Position numbers and translations under genes: made by a program. The notes below the pieces were generated by a model. The model was not told where the DNA came from, ran no database searches, and was given only the letters and a program-made list of their open reading frames with translations. Below, piece after piece: positions 23,534-34,267 of a stretch of 64,000 nucleotides of DNA. How positions within the stretch are numbered: the first letter of the stretch is position 1; every line of letters starts with the position of its first letter. Source of the DNA: Acidobacteriota bacterium (GTDB taxonomy: Bacteria; Acidobacteriota; Blastocatellia; RBC074); contig JAFDVI010000022.1 in NCBI GenBank assembly GCA_018269055.1, positions 124,001 to 188,000 on the forward strand, in the 5' to 3' direction.

Positions 23534-26500
23534 GTGCTCAAAATTGCTTTCCTCAAAACCTTGTCTCTGATTTTGTTGTTGGCGCTTGCCACTTCGATCA
23601 TCGCTTCGCAATCTGAGCAAGTCTCCCAGCCACCAAGCGACCAGCCATCAACCGAACCAACTCCAGCACCTGCCATTCCAGACGACGCAACTTTGAATTT
23701 GCATCGCTGGGGGGCTGTGACGCTGTTTCATGGAATGCCTTCGGATAGAGTCAACGCGATTGCGGAAGACGCTCGCGGATTGATGTGGTTTGGAACAGAT
23801 AATGGGCTGGTTCGGTACGATGGGCGAAACGTCGAATCGGCGCCCGGCGAAGCTTCGTTGCCTTCACGGCGTGTGCTGGCGTTGAAGCTGGATGTTCGCG
23901 GGAATATCTGGGTTGGTACGGATGCCGGAGCCGCGCGTTGGCGCGATGACCGTATGGAAGTATTGGGTGAAACGCGTGGTCACGCCATCAATTCCATCGC
24001 AATTTCCAGCCAAAACGAAACTGTGTTGGTGACGCAACGCGGCGAAATCTATCATTACACGGATGCAGACCTCGGCCAGATCAGCAGTGAATTCACCCAA
24101 ACTAAAAGCCGGGCCTCTTCCCTGAAACTGGTCAAATTCGATCCGTCAACCAATCCCGCGCAACTGAAAACCCCGAACCCGACAGAAGATGCTTTGCCGC
24201 TTCTGTCTGTGGACAGGACAGCATCCGGAATCTGGGCAATTGGATCCAGCGGGCGCGGATTGTTGCTCCATCAAGAAAAAGATTTACGCGAAGCAGATGT
24301 GAAATCGCCACGCCCATTTTTCGTCGCTTCGGTATTTGCTGTTGGCGACCAACTTTGGCTTGGCGAATTCGCCAATTTGCGAACTGGCGCAGTGTGGTTG
24401 TATTCCTCGGAAAAAATGAAACGGCTTCCGATTGAAACCGAGGCGGTTAAAACGATTGGTGGTGGCGATGGAGAACTCTGGGTCGGAACCAATCGTCGCG
24501 GAGCATTCCTGCTCATACCGGAAGGCGACGACGCCAGGTTAATTGAACACCTGACGTTCGAAAACACTGCGGGAGGGTTGCGCTCGAATCAGATTAACGC
24601 GGTGTTTCGCGACCGAGAAGGAGTCGTCTGGTTCGGTACGGATCGCGGCGTTTGCCGGTATGACCGCGAAAGTTTTCGTGCCGCATCACTGAGCGCGGAT
24701 TCGCAAAGCAATTACGTTCGCGATTTATTGCAAGCTTCCACTGGGGAGTTGTGGTGCGGAACCAATCGCGGATTGTTTCGATTGGCATCGCCGGAAAGCG
24801 TTGCCGTTCAAATCGCCGAAGTGGAAGGGCGCTCCGTTTTTTCACTATTTGAAGATGCGACGGGGGCAATCCTGGCTGGAACCAGTGGCGGTTTATTCAT
24901 TAAAGCGAAAGGTGCAGCCAGCTTTGCCCGCATCACCGAATCGCCGACGACAACGATCACCATCGAAGGAGATAATGCCGCCGCGCAACCTGAATCTTCT
25001 GCGACGGAACCCTCGCGACCTGCCGCTCTGAATGCCCAGTCGTCTGTTCTGCAATCCAAAGAAAGTGTTCGAGCCGTCACCAATTTTCGCGGGCAACTGT
25101 ACGCGGCCTTTTTTGGCCGAGGTATTGAACGAGTTGACAGCGAAAAACGCGCGCTGACTCTGCCAAAGCTCAACGACGCCCCGGCGCAGCGAGCAATTTG
25201 TTTGACCGCCGAAAACGAGGAGGCGTTGTGGTTTGGAACTTCAGACGGCGAACTTTGGCGCTACGATGGCTCCGAATCGCGACAAGTCGAAACGCCGCTC
25301 AAACCGGTTTCAGGTCAGTCTGAAAAAGCGATTCGAGCAATTGTGTTTGATGGCAAACAGCTTTGGCTGGCGACTTCACAAGGTGTGCTGGTTCGTGAAA
25401 GCGAAACGTTTCGAGAAGTTCGGGGTGGCCTTGATGTGCAGGATTTGTTGTTGACGCGCGATGCTGCTGGCCGCGAAGTCATCTGGATTGCGACCAAAAA
25501 TGCCGGCCTTACTAAACTGTTGCCAAGCGAAAATATCTCGATCCGCTTCGATACCGAACAGGGCTTATCTTCGCAGCAAGTATTTGCGTTGGCTGCACCC
25601 CGGGACGGTAGTGAAGTCTGGATCGGAACCAATCGCGGACTTGTTCATCATCAGCCAAGCTCAATTCGGCCGCGAGTGGTGGTCAAACGATTGGTAGCGG
25701 ATGTGATTCACCAGCCCGAAGATTTAGTGGCGGAACTTGCCCTACCGCACACCCTGAAAAGTTTTCTGTTGGAAGTCGCGGGAATCGGCAGCAAGACGTT
25801 TCCCAGCCAGTTTCAGTATGAGTTTTCGTTGCAGACCCGTAAAGGCGATGTGCTGAAAACTGTACGCACAAACGATCCACAGTTTGCTCCGGGAGATTTG
25901 CAGTCTGGCGGGTATGTGGTTGTCGCCAGAAGCATCAGCCGCGATCTGGTTTATTCAGAACCGTTGACGGTCCGATTACGCATTCAAAGCGCACCGTTTC
26001 CGTGGGGGACGTTGCTGCTGGCATCACTATTGGCTGCCGCGCTGGCCGCTGCAACCTGGGCGTTTCGCCAGCAACTGCGGCTGGGAAAGGCAAATCTCGC
26101 TCTGGCGGATACGAATGCGGAATTGCGGGAAACGCGGTTGCGCTTGGCCAGCGAAACCGAAGCCGAACGCAGTCGCATTGCGCGCGATCTGCACGATCAA
26201 ACGCTGGCGGATTTGCGCCATTTGCTGGTGCTGACCGACCAGCTTCCTGTCGCTGAAAACAGTTCGGACGCGCCCGCGCCGGCTGAGCTTCGCCGCGAAA
26301 TCGAATCCGTCTCCAAAGAAATTCGCCGCATTTGTGAAGACCTCAGTCCATCTGCACTTCAAAATTTAGGCTTTCTGCCTGCGCTCGAAGGCGCGTTGAG
26401 CGACGCTGTTACTCAACTTCCAGCCGAGGAAAAATTTGCCTATGAATTCATTTGCGAGCCGGACTTGGAAGACCGCTTGCTGCTTTCTGGAATAGAACAG

Positions 26501-26797
26501 ATTCAGCTTTACCGCATTGTGCAGGAAGCGTTGAATAACGTTTGCCGCCACGCCGAAGCCAAACAGGTTCGGCTGATTATCAGGACAGTGAGCAATGACC
26601 TATTGATTGAAGTCTGCGACGACGGCAAAGGTTTGGCCGGAATCATGACGAACCGAACGGGTCACGGACTGGCCAACATTCGCTCACGCGCGAATTTGAT
26701 TGGCGCCCAGGTTTCCTGGCTGGACGCGACACCGGGCTGCCATTTTCAAATCAGAAAGACTCAAACTGTGAGGCCTGGGAGCGCGCAATCAAATTGA
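23534..26797 (+). CDS. Two-component propeller sensor histidine kinase (HisKA_3 type)
   Basis: This 1087-residue membrane sensor kinase has a signal peptide at about 1-25. Two seven-bladed-type propeller regions follow (about 50-740), built from Reg_prop-like repeats such as GLMWFGTDNGLVRYD, VVWFGTDRGVCRYD and EVWIGTNRGLVHH. A Y_Y_Y-like beta domain covers about 745-815. One membrane helix lies at about 825-845. The dimerisation/phosphoacceptor helix has His887 in RIARDLHDQTLADL, and the ATPase domain has NNVCRHAEAKQ, DDGKGL and GHGLANIRSRA. The start is GTG at 23534. It lies only 39 bases after the aldehyde dehydrogenase, so it may share its transcript. No response regulator is adjacent, so it is an orphan kinase here. 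Confidence 0.85.
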   Translation: MLKIAFLKTLSLILLLALATSIIASQSEQVSQPPSDQPSTEPTPAPAIPDDATLNLHRWGAVTLFHGMPSDRVNAIAEDARGLMWFGTDNGLVRYDGRNVESAPGEASLPSRRVLALKLDVRGNIWVGTDAGAARWRDDRMEVLGETRGHAINSIAISSQNETVLVTQRGEIYHYTDADLGQISSEFTQTKSRASSLKLVKFDPSTNPAQLKTPNPTEDALPLLSVDRTASGIWAIGSSGRGLLLHQEKDLREADVKSPRPFFVASVFAVGDQLWLGEFANLRTGAVWLYSSEKMKRLPIETEAVKTIGGGDGELWVGTNRRGAFLLIPEGDDARLIEHLTFENTAGGLRSNQINAVFRDREGVVWFGTDRGVCRYDRESFRAASLSADSQSNYVRDLLQASTGELWCGTNRGLFRLASPESVAVQIAEVEGRSVFSLFEDATGAILAGTSGGLFIKAKGAASFARITESPTTTITIEGDNAAAQPESSATEPSRPAALNAQSSVLQSKESVRAVTNFRGQLYAAFFGRGIERVDSEKRALTLPKLNDAPAQRAICLTAENEEALWFGTSDGELWRYDGSESRQVETPLKPVSGQSEKAIRAIVFDGKQLWLATSQGVLVRESETFREVRGGLDVQDLLLTRDAAGREVIWIATKNAGLTKLLPSENISIRFDTEQGLSSQQVFALAAPRDGSEVWIGTNRGLVHHQPSSIRPRVVVKRLVADVIHQPEDLVAELALPHTLKSFLLEVAGIGSKTFPSQFQYEFSLQTRKGDVLKTVRTNDPQFAPGDLQSGGYVVVARSISRDLVYSEPLTVRLRIQSAPFPWGTLLLASLLAAALAAATWAFRQQLRLGKANLALADTNAELRETRLRLASETEAERSRIARDLHDQTLADLRHLLVLTDQLPVAENSSDAPAPAELRREIESVSKEIRRICEDLSPSALQNLGFLPALEGALSDAVTQLPAEEKFAYEFICEPDLEDRLLLSGIEQIQLYRIVQEALNNVCRHAEAKQVRLIIRTVSNDLLIEVCDDGKGLAGIMTNRTGHGLANIRSRANLIGAQVSWLDATPGCHFQIRKTQTVRPGSAQSN

Positions 26798-26854
26798 CGC
26801 TTCGTCCGAGGGGTACCGTCGAATAGATAGCGATCTGGCTTGCCTTTCTCGTAA

Positions 26855-26880
26855 GTGGGATGATCTGTGCGTCATCCCAC
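26855..26880. terminator. Hairpin between convergent genes
   Basis: A perfect 9-base stem GTGGGATGA / TCATCCCAC with an 8-base loop lies between the convergent kinase gene and the kelch/TIG gene. There is no clear T-run, so terminator function is only likely. Confidence 0.45.
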
Positions 26881-26892
26881 AACCTTGGTAAA

Positions 26893-29800
26893 TCACTTGA
26901 TGTTGATTTTGACTGTGTTGGCCGTTTTTCCATCTATCGTTACCACGACATCTATTTCTCCACGCCCAGCCAGACTGCGGGGCAGTGGCCCAACATTGAT
27001 TTGATCAAGTCCGACAAAATCGCCTTGCGCCCCGGCATATATTACTGGCGTATCTAAATTACCTATCTTTACTTTCACTGCCGAAAGGTCACTACGCCCT
27101 CGAAGCCCTGTTCCGAACAAAACCAGATAGACTTGATCCGTGACAATACCGAGGTCAGCCCCTAAGTCTATCGGGATGGGGACGAATTTGTTTTGTGCTG
27201 AATCGTAGCGCGCGACAAGCTCGAAGATCTGTTCATCCGCAGGCAGCGTTTGCGGCGCGTGGAATAGCTGCCAGTCTATGGGAGGCGCAATGTTCCGCTC
27301 TGTTCCAATGACCATTAGTTTGGCTTGGTTCAAGCTCGCCGCCGTGACCGTCCCAGCCAATGTTTCAGTTACAGGGTAGTAGGTGATTTGGTTTGGGTGA
27401 GTAAAAAAGAATGCTGCGAACGTCTTGATACCGTTGCGGCCTGGTTCGTTCGCGATAACGCTAGGAGTTGAAGTTACTTCTCCCAGAGTAAACCCAAAGC
27501 CATTTGTTACGGTGGCCGTCAAAGTGAAAGTTGCTGCGCTGGTACCGCACTTGCCCACGGCAATGTAATAAGTACCGGCCTGCAGCGGTGGAGAACTAGT
27601 CGGCGTGATCGTAATGGTTTCGCTGGAGCCGGAGCCGTCCGCTTTGTAATCGGCCACAATGCCGCTTGGAAAATCGACCCGTTGTGCGAATCGTACGTAG
27701 AGATTCATGTCTTGAGTGCCGTTGATGCTGATTCTCAACTGGTTCGCTCCGAAGGGAACTTGTATTGTGTATTGTGGAAACCCATGTACACCGCACGCAT
27801 TCACCGGAAACGATTCGAAAGAGTCATTCAGTGTTATTCCTGAGGTCAAGCGGACATCGCGGCTACCATCAAAGATGTCGATCCGGAGTGAAGATGAAGT
27901 CCCGCCTCCCGGAGAAGGATTAAAGACAGTGACCAGCGCCGAGCCAGGTGCTACCAAGTCTGTCGCCGTGATTTCTGCCATCAACCGTGTGTTGCTGACA
28001 AAGGTAGTCGCCTTATTTTGCCCATTCCAGCGCACCACCGAATTCGATAGAAAACTCGAACCATTAACTGTCAGTGTGAAGCCGGGGCCGCCTGAAGTGG
28101 TTGTCGCATGGCTCATGCTTGAGATAGTCGGAACCGGATTGTTGACTGACAGCAGCAGTTCGTTTGAGGTGCCGCCGCCAGGGGATGGGTTGAAGACTGT
28201 TACGGCCGCTGCTCCCAAGGCGGTCAGGTCAGTGGTCGAGATAGCCACACGGAGTTGGGTCGCGCTGATGTAGGTTGTGGGACGGTCGCTGCCATTCAAT
28301 CGAACCGTCGAGCCATTGATGAAGTTGCTCCCATTGACAGTGAGCGTAAAAGACGCGCTACCAATGATGACGGCGTTTGGATTGAGACTGGTCAAGATCG
28401 GGACCGGTCTGTCTGGCCTCACGCGCAATGCCACACCGGCGACGATCCCTTTCCCATCGGCATTGGCCGAGAATAAACCCGGCGCGACAGAAGTGGCCAA
28501 CACAACTCCCATCGAAACCGTCCCATCTCCAGTGGTCACTGTGATTGTGGCGGTGCCATTCGCGGTCTCTGACGGGATCAGGTAGTTGATCTGACCCGGC
28601 GAGACGAAAAAGAGCGGAGCCAAGCGTTCGGCTCCATTGCTGTCCTTGACTTTAATCGTGGTCCCGCCGAGCGTGGTTGGTAGCGGAATCGTCGTTGCCG
28701 CCGCTGTTGTCGTCGCCAGGTTTTTTCCGAAGGCTGCGACAATCGCTTCGCTAGCGAGCGTTCCTCCGCTGTAGCTGGCAGCAGAAACTGTCACCGCCTG
28801 GCGGATTTGAGTCACCGTAAAGGTCTGGCTAGCGATGGTGAGCGTGCCTGTGCGTGGGATGTTGCCGGTGTAAGCCGTCACGGAATAGTTCACTGTGCCG
28901 TTTCCGTTGCCGCTTGTGCCGGAGATAATTGTGATCCAGTTGGCATTGCTGGTTGCCGTCCAGCCGCCGCATGTGTTGCCCGGCCCTGTCACCATCACAC
29001 TCCCAGTTCCAGCATCGTCGCCGAAGGAGTAGCTGGCTGGAGAGATGGCATACCCACAAGTTGTAAAGGTCAAGGCATTGGAGGCGCCGCCTCCGGGCGG
29101 AGGATTGAAGACCGTCACTGTAGGCGTGCCCGGAACAGCAATATCGCCAGCGGTGATTGCGGCAGTCAATTGCGTACCGTTGACAAAAGTCGTTGCGCGG
29201 TCGTTGCCGTTCCACCGTACCATCGAAGAATTGATGAAATTGGTGCCGGTGACCATGAGTGTGAATGGTGCACTGCCAACGGTAGTCGAAGTTGGGCTAA
29301 TGCTGCTGAGTGTTGGCACCGGAGTCGGAACGCCGCCAGCTTGTGTGACTGTGAAAAGCTGATTGCCGATAGTCAGTGTCGCTGTCCGAGATGTGGTGAC
29401 TGTGGTTGCCGCAATCGAAAAGCTGACTGTTCCATTACCGGTGCCATTGTTACCGGAAGTGATCGCTATCCAACCGGCGTCGCTTGTCGCTGTCCAGGGG
29501 CAGCCTGGTTGCGCTGTCACAGTAATGCTCCCGCTGCCGCCATTGGCTGGGAAGGACTGGCTGACTGGAGCGAGTGTGACTGCTGTGGCAACAATATAAC
29601 GCCCGCCAGTGTTTACGGTTGAGAAGCTGCCATCATTCCGCCCACCCCAAACGATCATTGCGCCGCCTGTCCACACGGCGGTGAGTGAGAAACTTCCTGG
29701 CGGAGCATTGGCTGTGCTGATCGAAGTCCAGCCGTCGGTAGCCGGGTTGTACAACCCGCCAGAGCGAAAACCGATAGCCGTGCCATCTGTCCCGCCCCAG

Positions 29801-31275
29801 ATAATCATTTCGCGCCCGGTCCAAATGGCTGCCTGGCTTGATCGAGCGACGGGGGCGCCAGTTGTGCTTGTCATCGTCCAACTATCAGTCAGCGGGTTGT
29901 AACGTCCGCCAGTGTTAGCCCGTATGCTGGAGGAGCCGCCGTAATCGCCTCCCCAGACAATCATGTCACTCCCTGTCCACACCGCTGTATGAGAGTTGCG
30001 AGCGAAGGGCGCACCGGACGTAGTTGTTGGTGCCCAGGCATTGGTCGCCGGGTTATACCGCCCGCCGGTGCTGGTTGTGGGGAAACCACCCCAGACAATC
30101 ATCTCACTGCCTGTCCAGACGGCTGTGTGTGCATATCTTTGGGAAGGAGCACCAGTTGTGGTGACGGTCGTCCAGGCATCGGTTGTTGGATTGTAGCGAC
30201 TTCCATTATTAAGTGTTCCATTGATTGAATTGTTGCCTCCCCAAATGATCATCTCGCTGCCCGTCCACACGGCAGTATGTATTGACCTGACCTCTGGCGC
30301 TCCCGTGAGACTCGTCGCCGTCCAAGAGTCAGTGGCTGGGTTGTAGCGACCACCGGTATTGGTTCTGCCAAACACAATGTCACCAGGAGACCCGCCCCAA
30401 ATAATCATTTCTATCCCTGTCCAAACAGCCGTATGAGCGAGCCGTGCGATCGGCACGCCAGTCAGACTTGTCGGTGTCCAACTGTCAATTGCCGGAGTAT
30501 ACCGGCTGCCGGTACTCAAGGGGCCAGGATTGAAGCCACCCCAAATGATCATTTCGCTGCCCGTCCACACCGCACTATGATTGCCGCGTCGCTCCGGAGC
30601 GCCTGTAGTGTTGGTAGGCGTCCAAAGCTCGCCATCGCACGGACCCAACGCAATAGCTATCTCAGGCAAGTGGTAGGCGGTGGCCAGTACTTGAATTTCC
30701 GCAGGTATTTTCTCTTTCACGCGATTCCACCAATCATCAGACGCTGTTTGCGTGAGTGCCTTGGCGAGATACGATTCGCGTAGCAGGCGACCCGCCAGTG
30801 ACGGTCGCGCCAGACATTCTGCAATCACGAGCGGGTCATTCCCCAACGCCGCCCACAACTCGTGTAGTACATCAGGCTGCTTCGTCTGCCGCGCCATTCG
30901 ATCCATCTCCGCCTGCAACTGCTCGCCAGTGACGGGACGCTGCCAATACTGCTCCAGCGCATTCGACATCCGCAGGTAATCTTCGACCTTCGCGCGGAGA
31001 GCCGACTCCGGCATTACTGCATCAAGCGATGGTTTCGGCTGCGGGTTATCTTTGGGCCAGATGCGATGTCGCCAGTAGACCTCTTCGATGGCTCGCTGGG
31101 CGGCGACGCGCTCCTCGAAGCTCAAGGTTTGTCGTTTGCCGGTGGCCCCAGCGGAGAAGCTGCGATGGGTGATGGCAATGCTTATTGTCAGGGCAATGAT
31201 GAACACAAAGCTGCAGCCAATCACGAAACGGTGCAGGCTGATCCCGTGAGAGTTACTGAGACGGCGGCTGGTCAT
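26893..31275 (-). CDS. Large secreted protein: kelch-like repeats, BACON, TIG and a split TIGR03437 domain
   Basis: This 1460-residue exported protein has an N-terminal membrane/signal segment at about 15-40 and a helical region to about 215. Seven kelch-like repeats follow ([15 protein letters not shown] pattern) at about 220-560, then two BACON-like domains with a TIG/IPT domain between them. The first half of a TIGR03437 domain comes next ([31 protein letters not shown]). Two more TIG domains and a PPC-like beta domain follow. The second half of TIGR03437 closes the protein ([25 protein letters not shown]). The start at 31275 has AAGGAG 8 bases upstream. These domains suggest carbohydrate or protein binding at the surface. 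No catalytic site is seen. Confidence 0.85.
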   Translation of the reverse strand: MTSRRLSNSHGISLHRFVIGCSFVFIIALTISIAITHRSFSAGATGKRQTLSFEERVAAQRAIEEVYWRHRIWPKDNPQPKPSLDAVMPESALRAKVEDYLRMSNALEQYWQRPVTGEQLQAEMDRMARQTKQPDVLHELWAALGNDPLVIAECLARPSLAGRLLRESYLAKALTQTASDDWWNRVKEKIPAEIQVLATAYHLPEIAIALGPCDGELWTPTNTTGAPERRGNHSAVWTGSEMIIWGGFNPGPLSTGSRYTPAIDSWTPTSLTGVPIARLAHTAVWTGIEMIIWGGSPGDIVFGRTNTGGRYNPATDSWTATSLTGAPEVRSIHTAVWTGSEMIIWGGNNSINGTLNNGSRYNPTTDAWTTVTTTGAPSQRYAHTAVWTGSEMIVWGGFPTTSTGGRYNPATNAWAPTTTSGAPFARNSHTAVWTGSDMIVWGGDYGGSSSIRANTGGRYNPLTDSWTMTSTTGAPVARSSQAAIWTGREMIIWGGTDGTAIGFRSGGLYNPATDGWTSISTANAPPGSFSLTAVWTGGAMIVWGGRNDGSFSTVNTGGRYIVATAVTLAPVSQSFPANGGSGSITVTAQPGCPWTATSDAGWIAITSGNNGTGNGTVSFSIAATTVTTSRTATLTIGNQLFTVTQAGGVPTPVPTLSSISPTSTTVGSAPFTLMVTGTNFINSSMVRWNGNDRATTFVNGTQLTAAITAGDIAVPGTPTVTVFNPPPGGGASNALTFTTCGYAISPASYSFGDDAGTGSVMVTGPGNTCGGWTATSNANWITIISGTSGNGNGTVNYSVTAYTGNIPRTGTLTIASQTFTVTQIRQAVTVSAASYSGGTLASEAIVAAFGKNLATTTAAATTIPLPTTLGGTTIKVKDSNGAERLAPLFFVSPGQINYLIPSETANGTATITVTTGDGTVSMGVVLATSVAPGLFSANADGKGIVAGVALRVRPDRPVPILTSLNPNAVIIGSASFTLTVNGSNFINGSTVRLNGSDRPTTYISATQLRVAISTTDLTALGAAAVTVFNPSPGGGTSNELLLSVNNPVPTISSMSHATTTSGGPGFTLTVNGSSFLSNSVVRWNGQNKATTFVSNTRLMAEITATDLVAPGSALVTVFNPSPGGGTSSSLRIDIFDGSRDVRLTSGITLNDSFESFPVNACGVHGFPQYTIQVPFGANQLRISINGTQDMNLYVRFAQRVDFPSGIVADYKADGSGSSETITITPTSSPPLQAGTYYIAVGKCGTSAATFTLTATVTNGFGFTLGEVTSTPSVIANEPGRNGIKTFAAFFFTHPNQITYYPVTETLAGTVTAASLNQAKLMVIGTERNIAPPIDWQLFHAPQTLPADEQIFELVARYDSAQNKFVPIPIDLGADLGIVTDQVYLVLFGTGLRGRSDLSAVKVKIGNLDTPVIYAGAQGDFVGLDQINVGPLPRSLAGRGEIDVVVTIDGKTANTVKINIK

Positions 31276-31372
31276 AACAATCTCCTTGTCGGATCGAATC
31301 GTTGTTGAGGGTTGACCTTTGGCAGACGGTTTTGGAAAAAAGAGATCGGGTTTTGAACAAGCCCATGACGGA

Positions 31373-32152
31373 TTACCCTTTGGGTTTATCATTCACCCAC
31401 TTATGTCCACACGACCTGCATTCGCACCTTTCTATTGTGCGTCCCATTGCGGCACCAAGAGCGATGTTTCCCAGGATGCCAAACAGTGCCTGGCCCGCAA
31501 TATGTCCTGCCGTACTGGTTTTGAGTTCGGATTTTCTGTTGATCGAACCGGATTGGCAGCGCGGGCACGTTGTTGGATCGGAAGTGGCCTCGGCAATTGA
31601 TCCTTGACCCGGAAGTGCCATCTGTCCGGTTTTCTGTGCTGAAGCCAGGGCGGCAGTGCCCCATATCTCAGTGACAAATGTTTTCCATTGATGCTTGTCT
31701 CCATCTGTGGCTGCAGACCGTGTGACGAGCAGAAGATCAAATGATTCCTGGTGGGACAATCCATACATCTCTTCCAGTTGAGAAATGCGTTCCTTCGCGC
31801 GTTTCTTGTAGGGAGCGTCCACTCGATCCGAGATGTAGGTCAAGATCACCAATACAGCGATGCTGCCAAAGATGCCTAAAAGCCAACTGACGTAGAAGCA
31901 GGTAATGATCCCGCCAAGAATGGCCAGCAACATAAGGCAGCCAAAGGGAGTCGAATTCCGCCTTACAGGTTCGGCGAAATCCTGGTAGACCTGCCTCAAC
32001 TCCTCAGTGGGATGCTGTGGGTCGCTTGTTTGCTCCGCAAAGGCATCATTTGGTTGCGGATTTGTTGTTCCCGGAATTGTGTCATGTTTGCAATCGTCAC
32101 AAACCTCTTCTGTCAGCTCGGTGGTACGGCCACAAATCGAACATACAGCCAT
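31373..32152 (-). CDS. Membrane protein with zinc-ribbon ends, function unknown
   Basis: This 259-residue protein has a four-cysteine zinc-ribbon motif at its N-terminus (CSICGRT, then CDDC at about 4-21). Two membrane helices lie near residues 72-110 ([18 protein letters not shown] and [17 protein letters not shown]). A second cysteine set sits near the C-terminus ([10 protein letters not shown] and [10 protein letters not shown]), with a Gly/Ala-rich stretch [18 protein letters not shown] between its two halves. GGAGG precedes the ATG by 10 bases. I do not recognise a named family. It lies 97 bases upstream of nothing obviously related on the same strand, so no pathway can be inferred. Confidence 0.72.
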   Translation of the reverse strand: MAVCSICGRTTELTEEVCDDCKHDTIPGTTNPQPNDAFAEQTSDPQHPTEELRQVYQDFAEPVRRNSTPFGCLMLLAILGGIITCFYVSWLLGIFGSIAVLVILTYISDRVDAPYKKRAKERISQLEEMYGLSHQESFDLLLVTRSAATDGDKHQWKTFVTEIWGTAALASAQKTGQMALPGQGSIAEATSDPTTCPRCQSGSINRKSELKTSTAGHIAGQALFGILGNIALGAAMGRTIERCECRSCGHKWVNDKPKG

Positions 32153-32307
32153 GTTCTATTGCCTCCAATGTGTGCCGCCTTTCAGTCTGGCGAATCGAAT
32201 CAATGGCGGATGTGATGAAAAGGAGACTCAATTCCAGGGGCGAAGTTGAGTTTCGCTTTTAACCACACCCATTCTCGAAATTGTTGTTTGCGAGTCTCTT
32301 ACTTGTC

Positions 32308-32781
32308 TTACTTTTTCTTGTCTTGTTTTTCGTCCTTTTTCTGGGTACTGATTTCCACATCCTTGCCGCTCATTTCTTTGGCAGTCTTGAGCACATTTTC
32401 ATACTCGCTTTTGTCGAGCTTCAGAGTCAGGTCTTTGGGCTTTCCGTCCGCGTCCTTGTAATCCACATAGAACCAATGGTTCTTCGACTTGGTCATCATC
32501 ACAACCGCGCCTACGCCAAGCGAAGCGATCATCACAACGGCTCCCTCCTTCACGCGATGCCGGCTCGCCATTTCGTAAGACAGCTTGTCAATGCTGTCAT
32601 ATGGAACGTCCGCGACGGAGGCCTTCAAGGCCTTTACCGACAGCCCGGTTTTATCGAATTCAAGCGTCACAGGGACTTCCTTCCCTTTGGCATCAATCAT
32701 CTTGGTCTTGCCGAAAGTCTGGGCCTGGCAAACTGCTGTGGCGGAGATCAGCAGAAGCGCAATCGCAAAATATCTGGACAT
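32308..32781 (-). CDS. Small secreted protein of unknown function
   Basis: This 157-residue protein has a clear signal peptide at residues 1-20 (MSRYFAIALLLISATAVCQA). A beta-rich mature part follows, with a hydrophobic segment at about 77-95 (GAVVMIASLGVGAVVMMTKS) that could be a membrane helix. The C-terminus is very Lys/Asp-rich. The ATG at 32781 is preceded by AGGAGGT 7 bases upstream, which rules out the longer frame to 32844. I see no motif that gives a function. It lies in a run of short minus-strand genes for membrane and exported proteins. Confidence 0.75.
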   Translation of the reverse strand: MSRYFAIALLLISATAVCQAQTFGKTKMIDAKGKEVPVTLEFDKTGLSVKALKASVADVPYDSIDKLSYEMASRHRVKEGAVVMIASLGVGAVVMMTKSKNHWFYVDYKDADGKPKDLTLKLDKSEYENVLKTAKEMSGKDVEISTQKKDEKQDKKK

Positions 32782-32970
32782 GGTGTTACCTCCTGAGGTG
32801 GTTGCAGCACGGACTGGCACAGGCCGCAATGCAGCGCGAACCATTCCTGCCTGGGGTTGATAAATGCCGACGACGATTCTTAGCCCCGACCCGAGAATCG
32901 CTAAGCTTGTTGTAGCGACTAGTCAGTACGCGGCTTATTGCGTCGCTGAAGGTGATATTTCGTATTTGAG

Positions 32971-33651
32971 TTACTTGCGTTGCGGCGGGGCGCTGGTCTC
33001 AGGCTGAGACTCGCCCAGATTTCCCTGCGCCATGAAGTTAAGATTGATGCCGGAAAGCGCGCTGAACATCACTACCAATAGCACGATTAGTAGAACTTTT
33101 TGCCGCAGCCCCTCGCTTTGGATTGTGAGCACCAATAAGCCCACCAACAACATCAAGCGACCCAGCCAGGCAAGCGCCAGATGCCAGCGCAGACCGGCGG
33201 CTGAACTTTGCGCTGTAAGTAATGCGCGTTTGAGCTCGACGGTATCGTACTTTTTCTTCAACTCCTCTTGTTTCTGTTCCATTGCCGTTTTCCGGTCAGC
33301 CTCGCGCTTTTGCCTTTCATCGTCACGCTTTTGTTGCTCATCGCGCTTCTTTTGAATTTCTTCCGGAGAGAGAGTTGAAAAGGATGAGTCCTGTTGGCGT
33401 TCCGCCAGTTTACGCTCCTCGTCCTGCTTGCGCGCCTTTTCCTGCGTTTGCTTGAGGTCTTCAAGGTCGAGCGCAATCAGTGATTCGGCCTGTTCGGAGG
33501 CTACCCGTGCGCTCGCCAATTCAGCCAGCTTGAAGCTAGGGATCAGCGGTGAAAGTAAAGTAAACGCCAATCCTGCAATCACCAGCGCATGCGCCGGCAA
33601 TCCATCGAGTCTTGCAAACAATCCCTTAGCTTGATTTTCATTATTGTCCAT
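32971..33651 (-). CDS. Membrane protein with a highly charged coiled coil, function unknown
   Basis: This 226-residue protein begins with a membrane helix at about 16-36 (ALVIAGLAFTLLSPLIPSF). A long charged helical region rich in Lys, Glu, Gln and Arg follows at about 65-135 and looks like a coiled coil. Two further membrane helices lie at about 155-180 and 187-210. The C-terminus is short and polar. AGGAG precedes the ATG. The arrangement places the coiled coil on one face of the membrane between helices, as in some scaffold or gating proteins, but I recognise no family. Confidence 0.72.
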   Translation of the reverse strand: MDNNENQAKGLFARLDGLPAHALVIAGLAFTLLSPLIPSFKLAELASARVASEQAESLIALDLEDLKQTQEKARKQDEERKLAERQQDSSFSTLSPEEIQKKRDEQQKRDDERQKREADRKTAMEQKQEELKKKYDTVELKRALLTAQSSAAGLRWHLALAWLGRLMLLVGLLVLTIQSEGLRQKVLLIVLLVVMFSALSGINLNFMAQGNLGESQPETSAPPQRK

Positions 33652-33733
33652 TGGTTCTCCTTTCTTGTTTCTGATGTCACAACTCTAACTCAACCCATAG
33701 CAACGCAGTTGAACGGTAGGCAGATTGGAGGAT

Positions 33734-33967
33734 TTATCCGCGCCAATCACCAATCCCGTCCCATTGCATTTCTACTGTTCGCTTACCCTGCATTGGCGGC
33801 ACCATAGCGAAGATGCGTCGCATCTCGCTGATTCCACCGCGCCGGTTGAGCGCTCTTCCAATTTCCATCACTTCGTTCACCAACATCGGGTTATTTGCCG
33901 ACAAACCTCCCGAAGCATAGTATCTAGCAAGTTCGGTAAGCTTGGCTGCCATTTCTTGATCTGTCAT
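33734..33967 (-). CDS. Small soluble protein of unknown function
   Basis: This 77-residue protein has no signal peptide or membrane segment. Its helical sequence includes AAKLTELARYYASGG and LVNEVMEIGRALNRRGGISEMRRIF. AAAGGAG lies 6 bases before the ATG, and the frame is open and compositionally like its neighbours, so I judge it real. No named family is recognised. It is 82 bases upstream of the coiled-coil membrane protein on the same strand and may be co-transcribed with it. Confidence 0.65.
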   Translation of the reverse strand: MTDQEMAAKLTELARYYASGGLSANNPMLVNEVMEIGRALNRRGGISEMRRIFAMVPPMQGKRTVEMQWDGIGDWRG

Positions 33968-34267
33968 ACGTCTCCTTTCTAAATCAAAACAAAAAACTTT
34001 GAGACAGGATTAACAGGATTTTCAGGATAAACGGAATTCCAACTTGATTGGAGCCTTGTTGAAATTGGCGTTTCTGAAAATCCTGCCCAATCCTGTAAAT
34101 CCTGTCGAAAAAAGAGTGTCCCAATGTTGTTTGCTCTGATTTAGGTTGGTTTTTGGTTGTTTGCGAGGAGCGGCGCTCTATGGCCTAACGCCCACAATCA
34201 GTGGGCGCGCTTCGAAATGTTGGTCATATTGTTGGGCGGCGGCGCGCATCGTCGTGATCTGGGACAC
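33968..34267. other. Gene-free stretch holding a dispersed-type repeat
   Basis: These 300 bases contain no credible gene. They hold the imperfect palindrome described separately at 34003-34106 and should include the promoter for the small minus-strand gene at 33967. Confidence 0.45.
34003..34106. repeat. Imperfect inverted repeat of GACAGGATT-type units
   Basis: The left arm (34003-34028) begins GACAGGATTAACAGGATT and the right arm (34074-34106) is its approximate complement, ending AATCCTGTAAATCCTGTC. Inside each arm the unit (A)CAGGATT is itself repeated two or three times. Similar CAGGATT-rich palindromes are, as far as I recall, scattered between genes in many environmental bacterial genomes. 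Confidence 0.75.

Noticed and set aside
31276-31392. N-terminal extension of the kelch/TIG protein to 31392
   Set aside because: ATG at 31275 has AAGGAG 8 bases upstream and precedes the membrane/signal segment. The extension has no such features.
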